Made by a program: the position numbers and the translations under genes. The notes under the pieces were generated by a model that made no database searches, was not told the origin of the DNA, and saw nothing but the letters and a program-made list of their open reading frames with translations. 64,000 nucleotides of DNA, from contig JBDNFI010000097.1 of assembly GCA_041689935.1 (NCBI GenBank), forward strand, positions 1-64,000. The letters are read 5' to 3'. This document shows, in pieces, positions 1 through 9,328 of the stretch. The first letter of the stretch is position 1, and each line of letters begins with the position of its first letter. The DNA comes from CAXBDP01 sp041689935 (GTDB lineage Bacteria > Bacteroidota > Bacteroidia > Cytophagales > Cyclobacteriaceae).

Positions 1-1
1 G

Positions 2-199
2 GCAAAGGATTATGCTAAATCGAATAATATTAGCCTATCGAAACTCATCGAATCATACTTAACAACACTTACGAAGCGGAGCAGCAATTCAACAGAAATA
101 ACACCTCTTGTAGAAAGTTTAAGTGGGGTAATTTCTCTTGATAAAGATTTTGATGTTAAGGATGCTTATGCTAATTACTTACTTGAGAAGTATAAATGA
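2..199 (+). CDS. DUF6364-like antitoxin (C-terminal part, cut by window edge)
   Basis: The reading frame is open from the window edge and ends in TGA at 197-199, giving about 65 residues. It contains a ribbon-helix-helix-like stretch (AKDYAKSNNISLSKLIESYL) and ends in DAYANYLLEKYK. Both features are typical of the short DUF6364 antitoxins found with PIN toxins in Bacteroidota. The stop codon overlaps the start of the PIN gene by four bases (ATGA), so the two are translationally coupled. The likely role is to bind and neutralise the PIN toxin and repress the shared promoter, which lies outside the window. The family call rests on the short C-terminal part and on the neighbour. Confidence 0.7.
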   Translation, partial: AKDYAKSNNISLSKLIESYLTTLTKRSSNSTEITPLVESLSGVISLDKDFDVKDAYANYLLEKYK

Positions 200-609
200 G
201 CAGATTACTAATTGACACAAATATCGTTATAGACTTACTTTCAAAAAGGGATAAATTTTATGATGAAGCTGCCGATCTATTCTCTCGTGCGGACAAAAAA
301 GAATTGGAACTTGCAATTTCTACTTTAACATTTGCCAATACAAATTACATTCTTACACGACTAAAATCATCAAAAGAAGCAAGAGAAATATTGAGAAAAT
401 TTAAAGTGCTCGTTGAATTATTGAGTTTAGATGACAAAATAACGGAGTTAGCGTTGAGCGATAATAATTTCCCAGATTTTGAGGACGGCATTCAATACTA
501 TTCTGCAATTGAAAATCAAATTGATGTAATTATAACTCGGAATAAAAAAGATTTTAAGAACTCGAAAATTCCTGTTTTAACTGCGAAAGAATTTTTGGCT
601 CGGGCATAA
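196..609 (+). CDS. PIN-domain toxin (VapC-like ribonuclease)
   Basis: This 137-residue protein has the length and layout of a single PIN domain. The first acidic residue is in LLIDTNIVIDLL (Asp7). Further acidic residues are in the central PDFEDGIQYYSA segment (around residues 94-105), followed by the typical ITRNKKDF strand-turn before the C-terminal helix. PIN toxins are Mg-dependent RNases that cut tRNA or other RNA and are held inactive by the upstream antitoxin. The ATG overlaps the antitoxin stop. The in vivo RNA target cannot be read from sequence. Confidence 0.88.
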   Translation: MSRLLIDTNIVIDLLSKRDKFYDEAADLFSRADKKELELAISTLTFANTNYILTRLKSSKEAREILRKFKVLVELLSLDDKITELALSDNNFPDFEDGIQYYSAIENQIDVIITRNKKDFKNSKIPVLTAKEFLARA

Positions 610-682
610 CACCAGGAGCCAACACCGAAATGTGTTAAAAAGAAAATGGATATACCCATTTCAAATACACCCATGCCGACAT

Positions 683-710
683 ATAGCCCACGGTTTAAGC
701 CGTGGGCTAT
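683..710. repeat. Palindromic hairpin, REP/IS-end type
   Basis: An 11-bp perfect inverted repeat (ATAGCCCACGG, 683-693, and its complement, 700-710) surrounds a 6-base loop (TTTAAG). It sits in the gap after the PIN toxin gene. It could act as a terminator, but no T-run follows on either side. GC-rich hairpins of this kind resemble REP-like elements or the subterminal hairpins of IS200/IS605-type elements. No transposase is nearby and no second copy was noticed in the window. Confidence 0.6.
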
Positions 711-827
711 GGGAGATGCGATAGACAAACCCTCCCATTTTCAACTTGAACCCTTCCCTCAACCTATTAAATACCAAGTAATTTTATTTTTCGAACTGTA
801 TATCGTTACTTTGCGTTACTAATAGTC

Positions 828-1211
828 TTGAAGAGAGCCGTCCACATATCGATTTCATTATTACTTGTCCTTGCCACTACTGGTGTGAGTATAAGTAAGC
901 ATTATTGTATGGATCGTTTAATGGACGTTAAAATCAGCTCCAAATTTGAGGTTTGTTGTTCTTTTATGGAGAATGAATCCTCAGATTGTTGCGAAAATGA
1001 AGTTGTTGATTTTGTTATTGACAACGAATTTCAAAAGATTGATACACAAAGCATTGATGACACGAAATGGAATTTGATTGCTGAAATTGAGTTACTTGGT
1101 TTCATTAGCAATCTGTCTTTCGAAAGTAATACACATGTCATCCCTTTTTCGAACGGTCCGCCTTTACTCGAGGCCGATTTGTTTATTTTAAATTGTAGTT
1201 ACCTCCTTTAG
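828..1211 (+). CDS. HYC_CC_PP family small secreted protein
   Basis: This protein of about 127 residues has an N-terminal hydrophobic segment (ISLLLVLATTGVSIS). It carries the three signatures that name the HYC_CC_PP family: HYC in SKHYCMD, paired cysteines in VCCSF and DCC, and a PP pair in NGPPLLE. Members sit directly upstream of CusA/CzcA-type pumps in Bacteroidota and are presumed periplasmic metal-binding proteins. The start appears to be TTG at 828, because no ATG lies in frame at the right place. The pump gene begins 74 bases downstream. The role in copper or related metal binding is inferred from the cysteines and the context. Confidence 0.75.
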   Translation: MKRAVHISISLLLVLATTGVSISKHYCMDRLMDVKISSKFEVCCSFMENESSDCCENEVVDFVIDNEFQKIDTQSIDDTKWNLIAEIELLGFISNLSFESNTHVIPFSNGPPLLEADLFILNCSYLL

Positions 1212-1285
1212 TACCCCCTTTGGTTTGAGGAATGAATTTATTTATTCATTTCTGAGATTTTATTTTCTGCAATAGAACCAAAGGC

Positions 1286-4200
1286 ATGTTAAATTCAATC
1301 ATAAAATTTTTCTTAGAAAATAAGTTAGTTACTTGGCTCGTATTATTTTTCCTAATAGGGCTGGGCCTTGTAAATGCGCCATTCAACTGGGACATGGGCT
1401 TTTTGCCAGAAGATCCTGTTTCTGTAGATGCCATTCCAAACATTGGTGAAAACCAACAAATAGTTTTTACCGATTGGCAAGGCAGATCTCCTCAGGATGT
1501 GGAAGACCAAATTACTTACCCACTTACTACAGCTTTGGTTGGCATTCCTGGTGTGCGTAGTATTCGAAGCACCTCCATGTTTGGCTTTTCATCCATTTAT
1601 CTCATTTTCACGGATGATGTAGAGTTTTATTGGAGTAGATCGAGAATACTTGAGAAGCTAAATTCATTGCCAGCCGGGATGCTTCCAGAAGGTGTACAGC
1701 CTGCACTCGGGCCTGATGCAACCGCGCTTGGTCAAATTTTCTGGTACACGTTGGAAGGACAAGATCCAGAAGGAAATACCGTGGGCGGGTGGGATTTAGA
1801 CGAACTGCGATCTGTGCAAGATTTTTATGTTCGCTATGGACTTGCCACAGCGGAGGGTGTATCTGAAGTTGCGTCTATTGGTGGGTATGTACGCGAGTAC
1901 CAAGTCGATCTTGATCCAAATGCAATGAAGCAATATGGAATCACTCTGGATCAGGTAATTGCCGCCGTAAAAGGAAGCAATCTGGATGTGGGAGCGCGGA
2001 CCTTAGAGGTAAATAATGTTGAATATATGATTCGAGGCTTAGGCTATGTGAAAAGCCTTAGCGATATAGAATCTGCTCCCGTAAAATCGATGGATGCCAC
2101 TTCTATTAAGATTGAAGATATCGCAAGAGTCAGTTTTGGCCCTGCACCTCGAACAGGGATTTTGGATAAATCTGGCGCGGAAGTCGTAGGTGGTGTGGTG
2201 GTTGCCCGATTTGGAGCCAATCCAATGCAGGTCATTGACAATGTGAAAGCTAGAATAGCTGAAGTAAGTAAAGGCTTACCCGAAAAAACACTGGAAGATG
2301 GTACTATAAGCAAACTAGCCATTGTCCCTTTTTATGATCGCAGTGAGCTAATCCAAGAAACGCTGGGCACACTTGAAACGGCTCTGATTCAGGAAATACT
2401 GATTACCATATTGGTGGTTTTGGTGATGGTATTCAACCTTAGAGCGAGCATCCTTATTTCTTCATTATTGCCTGTTGCTGTACTCATGACCTTTATTGCC
2501 ATGCGCTTCTTTGGCATTGAAGCCAACATTGTTGCCTTGTCGGGAATCGTAATCGCTATTGGTACTATGGTGGATATGAGTATCGTAATGACGGAGAACA
2601 TCGTGCGGCATGTGGAACGCAATAAAAAGAAGGAGCCACTCCTCCCGCTTATTTACAGGGCTTCTACAGAAGTAGCGCCAGCCATTCTAACCGCTATTTC
2701 CACTACTATTGTCAGTTTTATTCCTGTTTTCACCTTAGAGGCAGCCGAAGGGAAACTATTTCATCCATTGGCCTACACCAAAACGTTTGCTTTAGTAGCA
2801 GCCTTAATTGTAACCCTCATTATAATACCTCCATTGGCGCATGTGCTATTTTCAATCAAGCCTTCAAAAGGAAAACTTAATATTGGCATTGCATTGCTGT
2901 TGATAATTGGCGGAATTGTTTCTTTCTTTTATGCGCCTGTATTTATCGGAGTAGCCTTAATGGCACTTGGTATTCATCAATTGCTTGCTCATTTCTATGG
3001 CTCTACATACGGTCGCTATGGAATTTGGATTATAAATTCTATAGCCATATTTATGGTAACCTGGTGGTTGGCAAAAGATTGGCTACCACTTGGCGTACAG
3101 GTAAGTTTTATTGCCAATTTCCTATTTGTATTGCTATTAGCAGGTCTGCTTTTAGCCTTTTTCATGGCTATAATCCGCTACTATAGAGTGATTCTTACTT
3201 TTTGCATTGAGCATAAAAAAGCATTTTTAACAGTTCCCGTATTAATCTTTCTACTAGGGATCAGCTCATGGCAAGGCTTTGGCAAAGTGTTTAGCTTTAT
3301 TCCCGCTAGTTTCGATTTAATAGGGGTGAATATCCGAACCAACGCTGTTTGGTCAAGTTTGAATCACAGTTTACCTGGTATTGGCAAGGAGTTTATGCCT
3401 TCTCTGGACGAAGGATCATTTTTGCTTATGCCTACCTCCATGCCACACGCTGGAGTAGAAGAAAACAAGCGAACCCTGCAACTTTTGGATATGGCGGTTA
3501 CAGCTATTCCTGAAGTCGAAATGGTTGTTGGCAAAGCAGGAAGGGTCGAATCAGCCTTAGATCCAGCTCCTTTATCGATGTTCGAAAACGTAATCCTTTA
3601 CAAAAATGAATACAAGACTGATGACAATGGGAGGAGAATACGCTTTGAAGTAAACAAGGAAGGCGACTATGTGTATGATGCAATTGGCGAACTGATTCCC
3701 GATAATAATGGAAAATACTACCGACAATGGCGGGAAGAAATTCAGAGCCCAGATGATATATGGAATGAAATCGTTCGAGTAACCAAATTGCCAGGCGTTA
3801 CCTCAGCTCCAAAATTACAGCCCATTGAAACAAGGCTTATCATGCTCCAAACGGGTTTGCGAGCGCCAATAGGCATCAAAGTAAAAGGGCCCAATTTGGA
3901 AACAATTGAGGAGTTCGCTATGAAATTGGAAGGGCTTTTAAAAGAAGTGCCATCTGTAAAACCTGAAGCAGTATTTGCTGATAGGGTGGTGGGAAAACCT
4001 TATATAAATATCAACTGGAATAGGGACGAACTCAGCAGGTATGGCCTAAGCATAAGGCAAGTGCAAGAGCAATTGGAAGTATTGGTGGGTGGCATGGCCT
4101 TGGATAGAACGGTAGAAGGGCGAGAGCGATATTCCATCCGAGTGCGTTATCCGCGCGAACTTCGAGATAGTCCGGAGGCAATCCGAGAAATTCTACTATC

Positions 4201-5074
4201 CACCATGAGCGGCATACAGATTCCACTTGGCCAAGTCGCTGACATCGAATATTTGGAAGGACCACAAATGATCAAAAGCGAAGATACCTTTTTGGTTGCC
4301 TATGTAATTCTGGACAAGAAAGCAGGCTTTGCCGAAATGGATGTGGTAACAGAGGCTCAAAATTATCTCAATGAGAAAATTCGAATAGGTGAATTAAAAG
4401 TGCCAAATGGAGTCACATTCAATTTCACTGGGAATTACGAAAATCAAGTTCGTGCAGAGAAGAGATTGTCTATTATCCTCCCAATGGTCTTGGCCATTAT
4501 TTTCTTGATACTCTATCTGCAATTCAGGCGAGTAAGTGTTACGCTTATGATCTTCTCTGGCATATTCGTCGCACTAGCGGGAGGATTTGTGTTCTTGTGG
4601 CTGGCTTCCCAACTTTGGTTCTTCAATTTTTCATTAGCCGAAATCAATATTCGAGATTTATTCAACCTCGGCACTTTTAATTTAAGCGTGGCAGTTTGGG
4701 TAGGTTTTATTGCGCTGTTTGGAATTGCTACAGATGATGGTGTGGTAATGGCGACCTATCTAGATCAAAGTTTTGCGAAGAACAAACCAAAAACCGTCAA
4801 AGAAATCCGAAATGCCGTTTTGATCGGAGGCAGTAGGCGGATTAGACCCTGCCTGATGACTACTGCCACTACGATATTGGCCTTATTGCCAGTGCTTACT
4901 TCAACAGGACGTGGCGCAGATATAATGGTACCTATGGCCATCCCAATCGTAGGTGGCATGATTACAGAAATAATTTCCATATTCATTTTACCAGTATTAT
5001 ATGCTTGGTGGCATGAGCGGGCGCTGATCAATTCACAAAAGCAATTAAGCCAAGAAGGGAGTCAAAATGTATAA
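1286..5074 (+). CDS. cusA: CusA/CzcA-family heavy-metal RND efflux pump
   Basis: This inner-membrane proton/metal antiporter is 1262 residues long and forms the tripartite pump core with the two downstream genes. A first hydrophobic segment lies at residues 12-30. The first RND membrane block follows from about residue 368 (ILITILVVLVMVFNLRAS, then the IAIGTMVDMSIVMTENI helix). The second block has the matching GIATDDGVVMATYLD helix near residue 1146. The protein is longer than E. coli CusA (about 1047). Extra length is visible as added hydrophobic segments around residues 528-651 and a charged periplasmic insert near 771-822 (NEYKTDDNGRRIRFE). Metal specificity (Cu/Ag or Zn/Co/Cd) is not certain, but the HYC_CC_PP, HMA and metal-binding adaptor neighbours favour copper. 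It overlaps the next gene by 8 bases. Confidence 0.9.
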   Translation: MLNSIIKFFLENKLVTWLVLFFLIGLGLVNAPFNWDMGFLPEDPVSVDAIPNIGENQQIVFTDWQGRSPQDVEDQITYPLTTALVGIPGVRSIRSTSMFGFSSIYLIFTDDVEFYWSRSRILEKLNSLPAGMLPEGVQPALGPDATALGQIFWYTLEGQDPEGNTVGGWDLDELRSVQDFYVRYGLATAEGVSEVASIGGYVREYQVDLDPNAMKQYGITLDQVIAAVKGSNLDVGARTLEVNNVEYMIRGLGYVKSLSDIESAPVKSMDATSIKIEDIARVSFGPAPRTGILDKSGAEVVGGVVVARFGANPMQVIDNVKARIAEVSKGLPEKTLEDGTISKLAIVPFYDRSELIQETLGTLETALIQEILITILVVLVMVFNLRASILISSLLPVAVLMTFIAMRFFGIEANIVALSGIVIAIGTMVDMSIVMTENIVRHVERNKKKEPLLPLIYRASTEVAPAILTAISTTIVSFIPVFTLEAAEGKLFHPLAYTKTFALVAALIVTLIIIPPLAHVLFSIKPSKGKLNIGIALLLIIGGIVSFFYAPVFIGVALMALGIHQLLAHFYGSTYGRYGIWIINSIAIFMVTWWLAKDWLPLGVQVSFIANFLFVLLLAGLLLAFFMAIIRYYRVILTFCIEHKKAFLTVPVLIFLLGISSWQGFGKVFSFIPASFDLIGVNIRTNAVWSSLNHSLPGIGKEFMPSLDEGSFLLMPTSMPHAGVEENKRTLQLLDMAVTAIPEVEMVVGKAGRVESALDPAPLSMFENVILYKNEYKTDDNGRRIRFEVNKEGDYVYDAIGELIPDNNGKYYRQWREEIQSPDDIWNEIVRVTKLPGVTSAPKLQPIETRLIMLQTGLRAPIGIKVKGPNLETIEEFAMKLEGLLKEVPSVKPEAVFADRVVGKPYININWNRDELSRYGLSIRQVQEQLEVLVGGMALDRTVEGRERYSIRVRYPRELRDSPEAIREILLSTMSGIQIPLGQVADIEYLEGPQMIKSEDTFLVAYVILDKKAGFAEMDVVTEAQNYLNEKIRIGELKVPNGVTFNFTGNYENQVRAEKRLSIILPMVLAIIFLILYLQFRRVSVTLMIFSGIFVALAGGFVFLWLASQLWFFNFSLAEINIRDLFNLGTFNLSVAVWVGFIALFGIATDDGVVMATYLDQSFAKNKPKTVKEIRNAVLIGGSRRIRPCLMTTATTILALLPVLTSTGRGADIMVPMAIPIVGGMITEIISIFILPVLYAWWHERALINSQKQLSQEGSQNV

Positions 5075-6326
5075 CAAATCATTTTTTTGCATTGGTCTAT
5101 TTATAGTTATTTGGCAGGTGTCCTTTGGACAATCGGTGGATGAATTATATGTAGAAGCTGCGCGAAATAATCCATCGGTAAAAGTATCCTATCAAGCTTA
5201 TCTCAATGCGCTCCAAGAAGCTGAGAAAATAGGGCCCATTGACCCTACGCTAAATGCAGGATACTTTTTACGGCCAATGATGATGCCCGATGGGGAGCAG
5301 CGAGCCATGTTTAGCTTAATGCAAATGTTCCCTTGGTTTGGAACCCTTAATTCAGAAAGAGAAATGCAAAAATCCATGGCTGAAGTTCGTTACCAAGCAT
5401 TTTTGCAAGCCGTAAATGAAGTTCTCTTTCAGATGAGGAGTTTTATGATTGAACGGGAAAACGCTCAAATTCAATTCGCAAATCTAAAGGAGAAATTGGG
5501 TTTGCTGCAAAAGATGCAAGAGCTCGCTAGAGCGAGTATTGAATCCGGTGAAGGAGAATTAGCTATGGTAATCACCCTCAATCAGCAGCAAGATCAAATG
5601 GAAACGGAGCAAATGCTATTGAAGGAATCTATCGACGAATTGGAAATCAAATTGCTACTTATGGCAGGCAGGACTCCTACAACCGGGAATCTTAATTTGA
5701 CTTTCGATCTACCTAAATGGGAGGATATTTCCTTTGATCAATTGAAACGCGAGATGCATCCGCAATGGCAAGCCTTGCTGGCGGAAAGTAAAGTGTATGC
5801 GCAGCAAAAGGATTTGGCCAAAAGGGAAGGACTTCCGATGCTAGGCGCTGGCCTCAACTATACGATTGTGAGTCCCTTGGAGGGAATGGCTAATGTGGGT
5901 CCGGCTAGGAATATTATCCAACCGATGTTTGCTATTTCGTTACCCATTCACCGGTCTAAATATAAAGCCTCCCGAAAATTGGCTGAAATGGAAATAGAGA
6001 GGGTGGATTTAGAAAAAGTAAGTTTGGAAAACGAATGGAGACGGAATTTAGCGACCATTGAAGCCGAGGTTGCAAAAAGTTTGAAAAGGGTAGATTTGTA
6101 TGACAGACAGATTGATAGAAATATCGACTTATTGAGCCTTGCCAATGCTGGAATAGAGGCGGGAGGCAATGGAGCTTTTGCCGAGTTATTGCAAATTGAA
6201 ATGGATCAATTGAGCCTTCATTTACAATTAGAAATGGAAAAAGTGATGCTTGCTAAATTGCGTAACGAAGTCTTGTTCTTGTTTGCAATTGATTTTAATG
6301 AATTTATAAACGAAAATGAAAACTGA
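5067..6326 (+). CDS. TolC/CusC-like outer-membrane efflux channel
   Basis: This 419-residue protein has a signal peptide (FFCIGLFIVIWQVSFG, mature start near QSVDELY) and long amphipathic helical stretches typical of the OEP/TolC family. Two repeated halves are recognisable, with heptad-rich helices around residues 100-180 and 310-400. It forms the outer-membrane exit duct of the CusCBA-type pump. The start codon overlaps the pump gene by 8 bases, so the three genes form one operon. It is slightly shorter than E. coli CusC but in the usual range for Bacteroidota members of this cluster. Confidence 0.85.
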   Translation: MYNKSFFCIGLFIVIWQVSFGQSVDELYVEAARNNPSVKVSYQAYLNALQEAEKIGPIDPTLNAGYFLRPMMMPDGEQRAMFSLMQMFPWFGTLNSEREMQKSMAEVRYQAFLQAVNEVLFQMRSFMIERENAQIQFANLKEKLGLLQKMQELARASIESGEGELAMVITLNQQQDQMETEQMLLKESIDELEIKLLLMAGRTPTTGNLNLTFDLPKWEDISFDQLKREMHPQWQALLAESKVYAQQKDLAKREGLPMLGAGLNYTIVSPLEGMANVGPARNIIQPMFAISLPIHRSKYKASRKLAEMEIERVDLEKVSLENEWRRNLATIEAEVAKSLKRVDLYDRQIDRNIDLLSLANAGIEAGGNGAFAELLQIEMDQLSLHLQLEMEKVMLAKLRNEVLFLFAIDFNEFINENEN

Positions 6327-6367
6327 TGTAGAGAGCTGTTCTCATTCATCAAAAAAATACTTACAAA

Positions 6368-8116
6368 ATGAAAAAATACTTAGGATATATCATAGCCATT
6401 GCTGTAGGGCTAATTTTTGGAGCCATCATTTGGTCTGGAAATGATTCGAGCGGCGACTTGGCAATAAATGCTGAGGATCATCAACATGAGGAAGGAACTA
6501 TATGGACTTGCTCTATGCATCCTCAAATTCGCCTATCGGAACCAGGGCTGTGTCCCTTATGCGGTATGGACTTAATACCAGCAGGAATCAGCGATACAGA
6601 TGATGACCCCTACAGCTTCCAAATGACAGAAAATGCCATGCGTTTGGCAGCAATACGAACTCAAAAAGTTGGGGTGGGAGGAAGCAATGCTACTAACTTG
6701 GTAATGAGTGCTCGTATCATGGCAGATGAACGAAACTTGATCAGACAAAGCTCACATATTCCTGGCCGAATTGAACAATTGTACGTGCAGTTTGAAGGAC
6801 AACAGATTGCCAAAGGAGCCAAAATTGCCCGAATCTACTCTCCAGAATTGATCAAAGCCCAAGAGGAACTTAAAATATCCTCCCGCCTCAGCAACCAAGT
6901 GTATCAATCTTCACTCAAAAAATTGGAACAATGGAAATTGACGGAAACTCAAGTTCAGCAAATTTTAGCTTCGAACGAAACCATTCAATCCTTTGATATT
7001 TATGCCGAAAGAAGTGGAACTGTTACGAAAAGGATAGTCAATGAAGGCAATTATGTACCTGTAGGAGAGGTGCTATACGAGGCCAATAATTTATCCCAAT
7101 TATGGCTAATGGCGGATGGGTACGAGAGCGATTTGGCGAAGCTAAAGGTGGGTATGGATATTTCATTTACCGTAGCAGCTATCCCTGGTCAAAGCTTTGA
7201 TGCCAAAATAGATTTTATCGATCCATTTATCAATCCGCAAACTAGAACGGCACAAGTGAGAGCCACCATCAATAATCCACAAAATATGCTCAAGCCAGAA
7301 ATGCTTGCAAAAGTATCCCTAAGCACTAGCAGTATAAGTGACCAATTGACGGTGCCCAAAAGTGCGGTGTTGTGGACTGGCAAGAGATCCATTGTGTATA
7401 AGCTAGATGCTAGTGGCGATCTTCCTAAGTTTCGCTTGACAGAGGTGAGGCTAGGAGCTTCATTGGGAGATAGTTATGAAATTGTAGAAGGGCTAGAATC
7501 CGATGATGAGATTGTGGTAAATGGTACATTTTCAGTAGATGCCGCTGCTCAATTGGCAGGGAAAGCTAGCATGATGAACCAAGCACGTGAATTTTTGGAT
7601 AATGAAACAATCGTTGAAATCGAAACCACAGACCTCGAACTGCCAGACCTGCAAGCGGTGACAAGTGACCAACTGAAAAAGAGCGTTTATTCGCTCAGTT
7701 TGGCATACATAGCGCTAAAAGATCATTTGGTGAACAGCAATGGGAAAGAAGCAAAAACCGCTGCGCAAAACCTTTTGGATCAGTGGAATGGAATAAAAGT
7801 CGACGGTGAATCTGGTGAAGTGATAACCGCTTGGGATAAAGTAGCCGAGCAACTTCTAGCACCACTGCGAAAATTATCGAGTGAAGATGAAATCGATGTG
7901 CAGAGAGACTATTTTATTGGTATTTCAGACATCATGATACAACTGAATCAGTCGTTCGGAATAGCGGGAGGAATACTTTACATCCAAAACTGCCCTATGG
8001 CAAATGATGATGATGGAGCCGATTGGCTATCACTTGAGGAGAATATCAGAAACCCATATTTTGGTAGTATGATGATGACTTGTGGCACGGTAGAAGGTAA
8101 AATTGAAAATAACTAA
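6368..8116 (+). CDS. cusB: CusB-like RND periplasmic adaptor with metal-binding module and DUF3347
   Basis: This 582-residue membrane-fusion protein has an N-terminal membrane anchor. A heavy-metal binding module follows at residues 46-72 (WTCSMHP ... GLCPLCGMDLIP). Next come the lipoyl/barrel-sandwich and beta-barrel segments (PGRIEQLYV and AERSGTVTKRIVNEG near residues 215-230). The C-terminal part from about residue 420 is DUF3347-like, ending in a Cys/Met-rich stretch (YIQNCPMANDDD, then GSMMMTCGTVEG). Both ends can bind soft metals, so the protein probably hands periplasmic metal to the pump. It lies 41 bases after the channel gene. Confidence 0.88.
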   Translation: MKKYLGYIIAIAVGLIFGAIIWSGNDSSGDLAINAEDHQHEEGTIWTCSMHPQIRLSEPGLCPLCGMDLIPAGISDTDDDPYSFQMTENAMRLAAIRTQKVGVGGSNATNLVMSARIMADERNLIRQSSHIPGRIEQLYVQFEGQQIAKGAKIARIYSPELIKAQEELKISSRLSNQVYQSSLKKLEQWKLTETQVQQILASNETIQSFDIYAERSGTVTKRIVNEGNYVPVGEVLYEANNLSQLWLMADGYESDLAKLKVGMDISFTVAAIPGQSFDAKIDFIDPFINPQTRTAQVRATINNPQNMLKPEMLAKVSLSTSSISDQLTVPKSAVLWTGKRSIVYKLDASGDLPKFRLTEVRLGASLGDSYEIVEGLESDDEIVVNGTFSVDAAAQLAGKASMMNQAREFLDNETIVEIETTDLELPDLQAVTSDQLKKSVYSLSLAYIALKDHLVNSNGKEAKTAAQNLLDQWNGIKVDGESGEVITAWDKVAEQLLAPLRKLSSEDEIDVQRDYFIGISDIMIQLNQSFGIAGGILYIQNCPMANDDDGADWLSLEENIRNPYFGSMMMTCGTVEGKIENN

Positions 8117-8127
8117 ACATAAAAAAC

Positions 8128-8745
8128 ATGAAAATCACAAAGGTTCTAATTTGCATTGCTATCCCATTTTACTTGGTAAGTTGTTCAGAAAATTCGACAA
8201 ATTCGGATGATCAAATGCACGATCACGATGCGATGGAAGGTCATAACCATGAAGATGAAATGTCTACTACAAGTGAAGCCGAAGACATGACAAAGAGCTT
8301 GGCTAAAGAAGAGCATGCGATGATTGATGGTACGCATTTTACCATAAAATATACGGCGCCAGTAGTCAAGAATAGAGTAATTTTTGGTGGTTTAGTAGCC
8401 TATGACGAAGTATGGGTCACTGGCTCACATAGGGCAACGAGTATTGAATTTGACAATGACATTAGCATTGACGGAACGGTTCTTTCTGCTGGGAAATACG
8501 GTATATTTACGATTCCTGGGCAAGATGAATGGACTGTAATTTTTAATAGCAATTGGGATCAACATCTTGCAGATGATTACGATCAGAAAAATGATTTGCT
8601 TAGAATCACAGTAAAGCCTACTTTTACACAAGAAGTGAAAGAAAGGCTCAATTATTCCTTAAATTCGGCCGAAGAAGGAAAAGTAATCTTGAGCATAAGC
8701 TGGGAAAAGGTGCAAATTGACTTACCAATTGATACAGTTTGGTAA
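8128..8745 (+). CDS. His-rich DUF2911 lipoprotein
   Basis: This 205-residue protein has a lipoprotein signal (YLVSCSENS). A His/Asp/Met-rich linker follows (QMHDHDAMEGHNHEDEM, about residues 30-46), then a DUF2911 domain. The domain is recognised by VWVTGSHRATSIEFDNDI, GKYGIFTIPGQDEW and VIFNSNWDQH. DUF2911 has no settled biochemical role. The linker is the sort that loosely binds Cu or Zn. It lies 11 bases after the adaptor gene and is probably in the same transcript, which suggests a metal-buffering accessory lipoprotein. Confidence 0.8.
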   Translation: MKITKVLICIAIPFYLVSCSENSTNSDDQMHDHDAMEGHNHEDEMSTTSEAEDMTKSLAKEEHAMIDGTHFTIKYTAPVVKNRVIFGGLVAYDEVWVTGSHRATSIEFDNDISIDGTVLSAGKYGIFTIPGQDEWTVIFNSNWDQHLADDYDQKNDLLRITVKPTFTQEVKERLNYSLNSAEEGKVILSISWEKVQIDLPIDTVW

Positions 8746-8814
8746 ATATTGAGCCTTAATTTTCACATTGAGATATTTTTGAATATTGGATGGATGAGAC
8801 ACTTTGATAGTAAT

Positions 8815-9327
8815 ATGAAAAATAAAATAGGCTACGTACTTTTACTAACCACATTTTCTTTGCTTGTCTCTTGTGGGGAAAACTCAAATAGTGAAGTCGA
8901 AATGCAATCTACTGAAGAAGATAAAGTGCTAAATCTCGCAGAAATGCAGTTGATAACCCTTGATGGAGCGGAGGTAAGTCTTGCGGATTTTGCAGGGAAA
9001 AAGGTATTGATAAATTTTTGGGCTACTTGGTGTCGTCCATGTATTAAGGAAATGCCAAACTTGGAAAACGCAAAGCTTATTTTGGAACACGAGGAGTATA
9101 TTATTCTTTCTATATCTGATGAGGGAGTGGATAAAATCAAAAGTTTTGCAGAGAAGAATCCTTATGCGCTTACGTGGCTGAAGTTAAATCAAAAAGTAAC
9201 GGAGTTTGAGGTTTATTCATTGCCAACCACCATTGTATTGGACAAAGACGGTAAACAACTATGGCAGCACATTGGCATTGAAGAATGGGACAGTCCAGAA
9301 ATGTTAAACAAATTAAGAGCTTTGTAA
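8815..9327 (+). CDS. TlpA/ResA-like thioredoxin lipoprotein
   Basis: This 170-residue protein starts from the ATG at 8815. An upstream in-frame TTG would add residues before the signal peptide and is unlikely. A lipoprotein signal ends at LLVSCGEN. A thioredoxin fold follows with the active site WATWCRPC near residue 75, the cis-Pro turn SLPTTIVLD, and a C-terminal helix. It acts in the periplasm as a disulfide reductase. In a metal island its likely task is to keep Cys-containing metal-binding proteins reduced. The stop lies one base before the next start. Confidence 0.85.
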   Translation: MKNKIGYVLLLTTFSLLVSCGENSNSEVEMQSTEEDKVLNLAEMQLITLDGAEVSLADFAGKKVLINFWATWCRPCIKEMPNLENAKLILEHEEYIILSISDEGVDKIKSFAEKNPYALTWLKLNQKVTEFEVYSLPTTIVLDKDGKQLWQHIGIEEWDSPEMLNKLRAL

Positions 9328-9328
9328 T

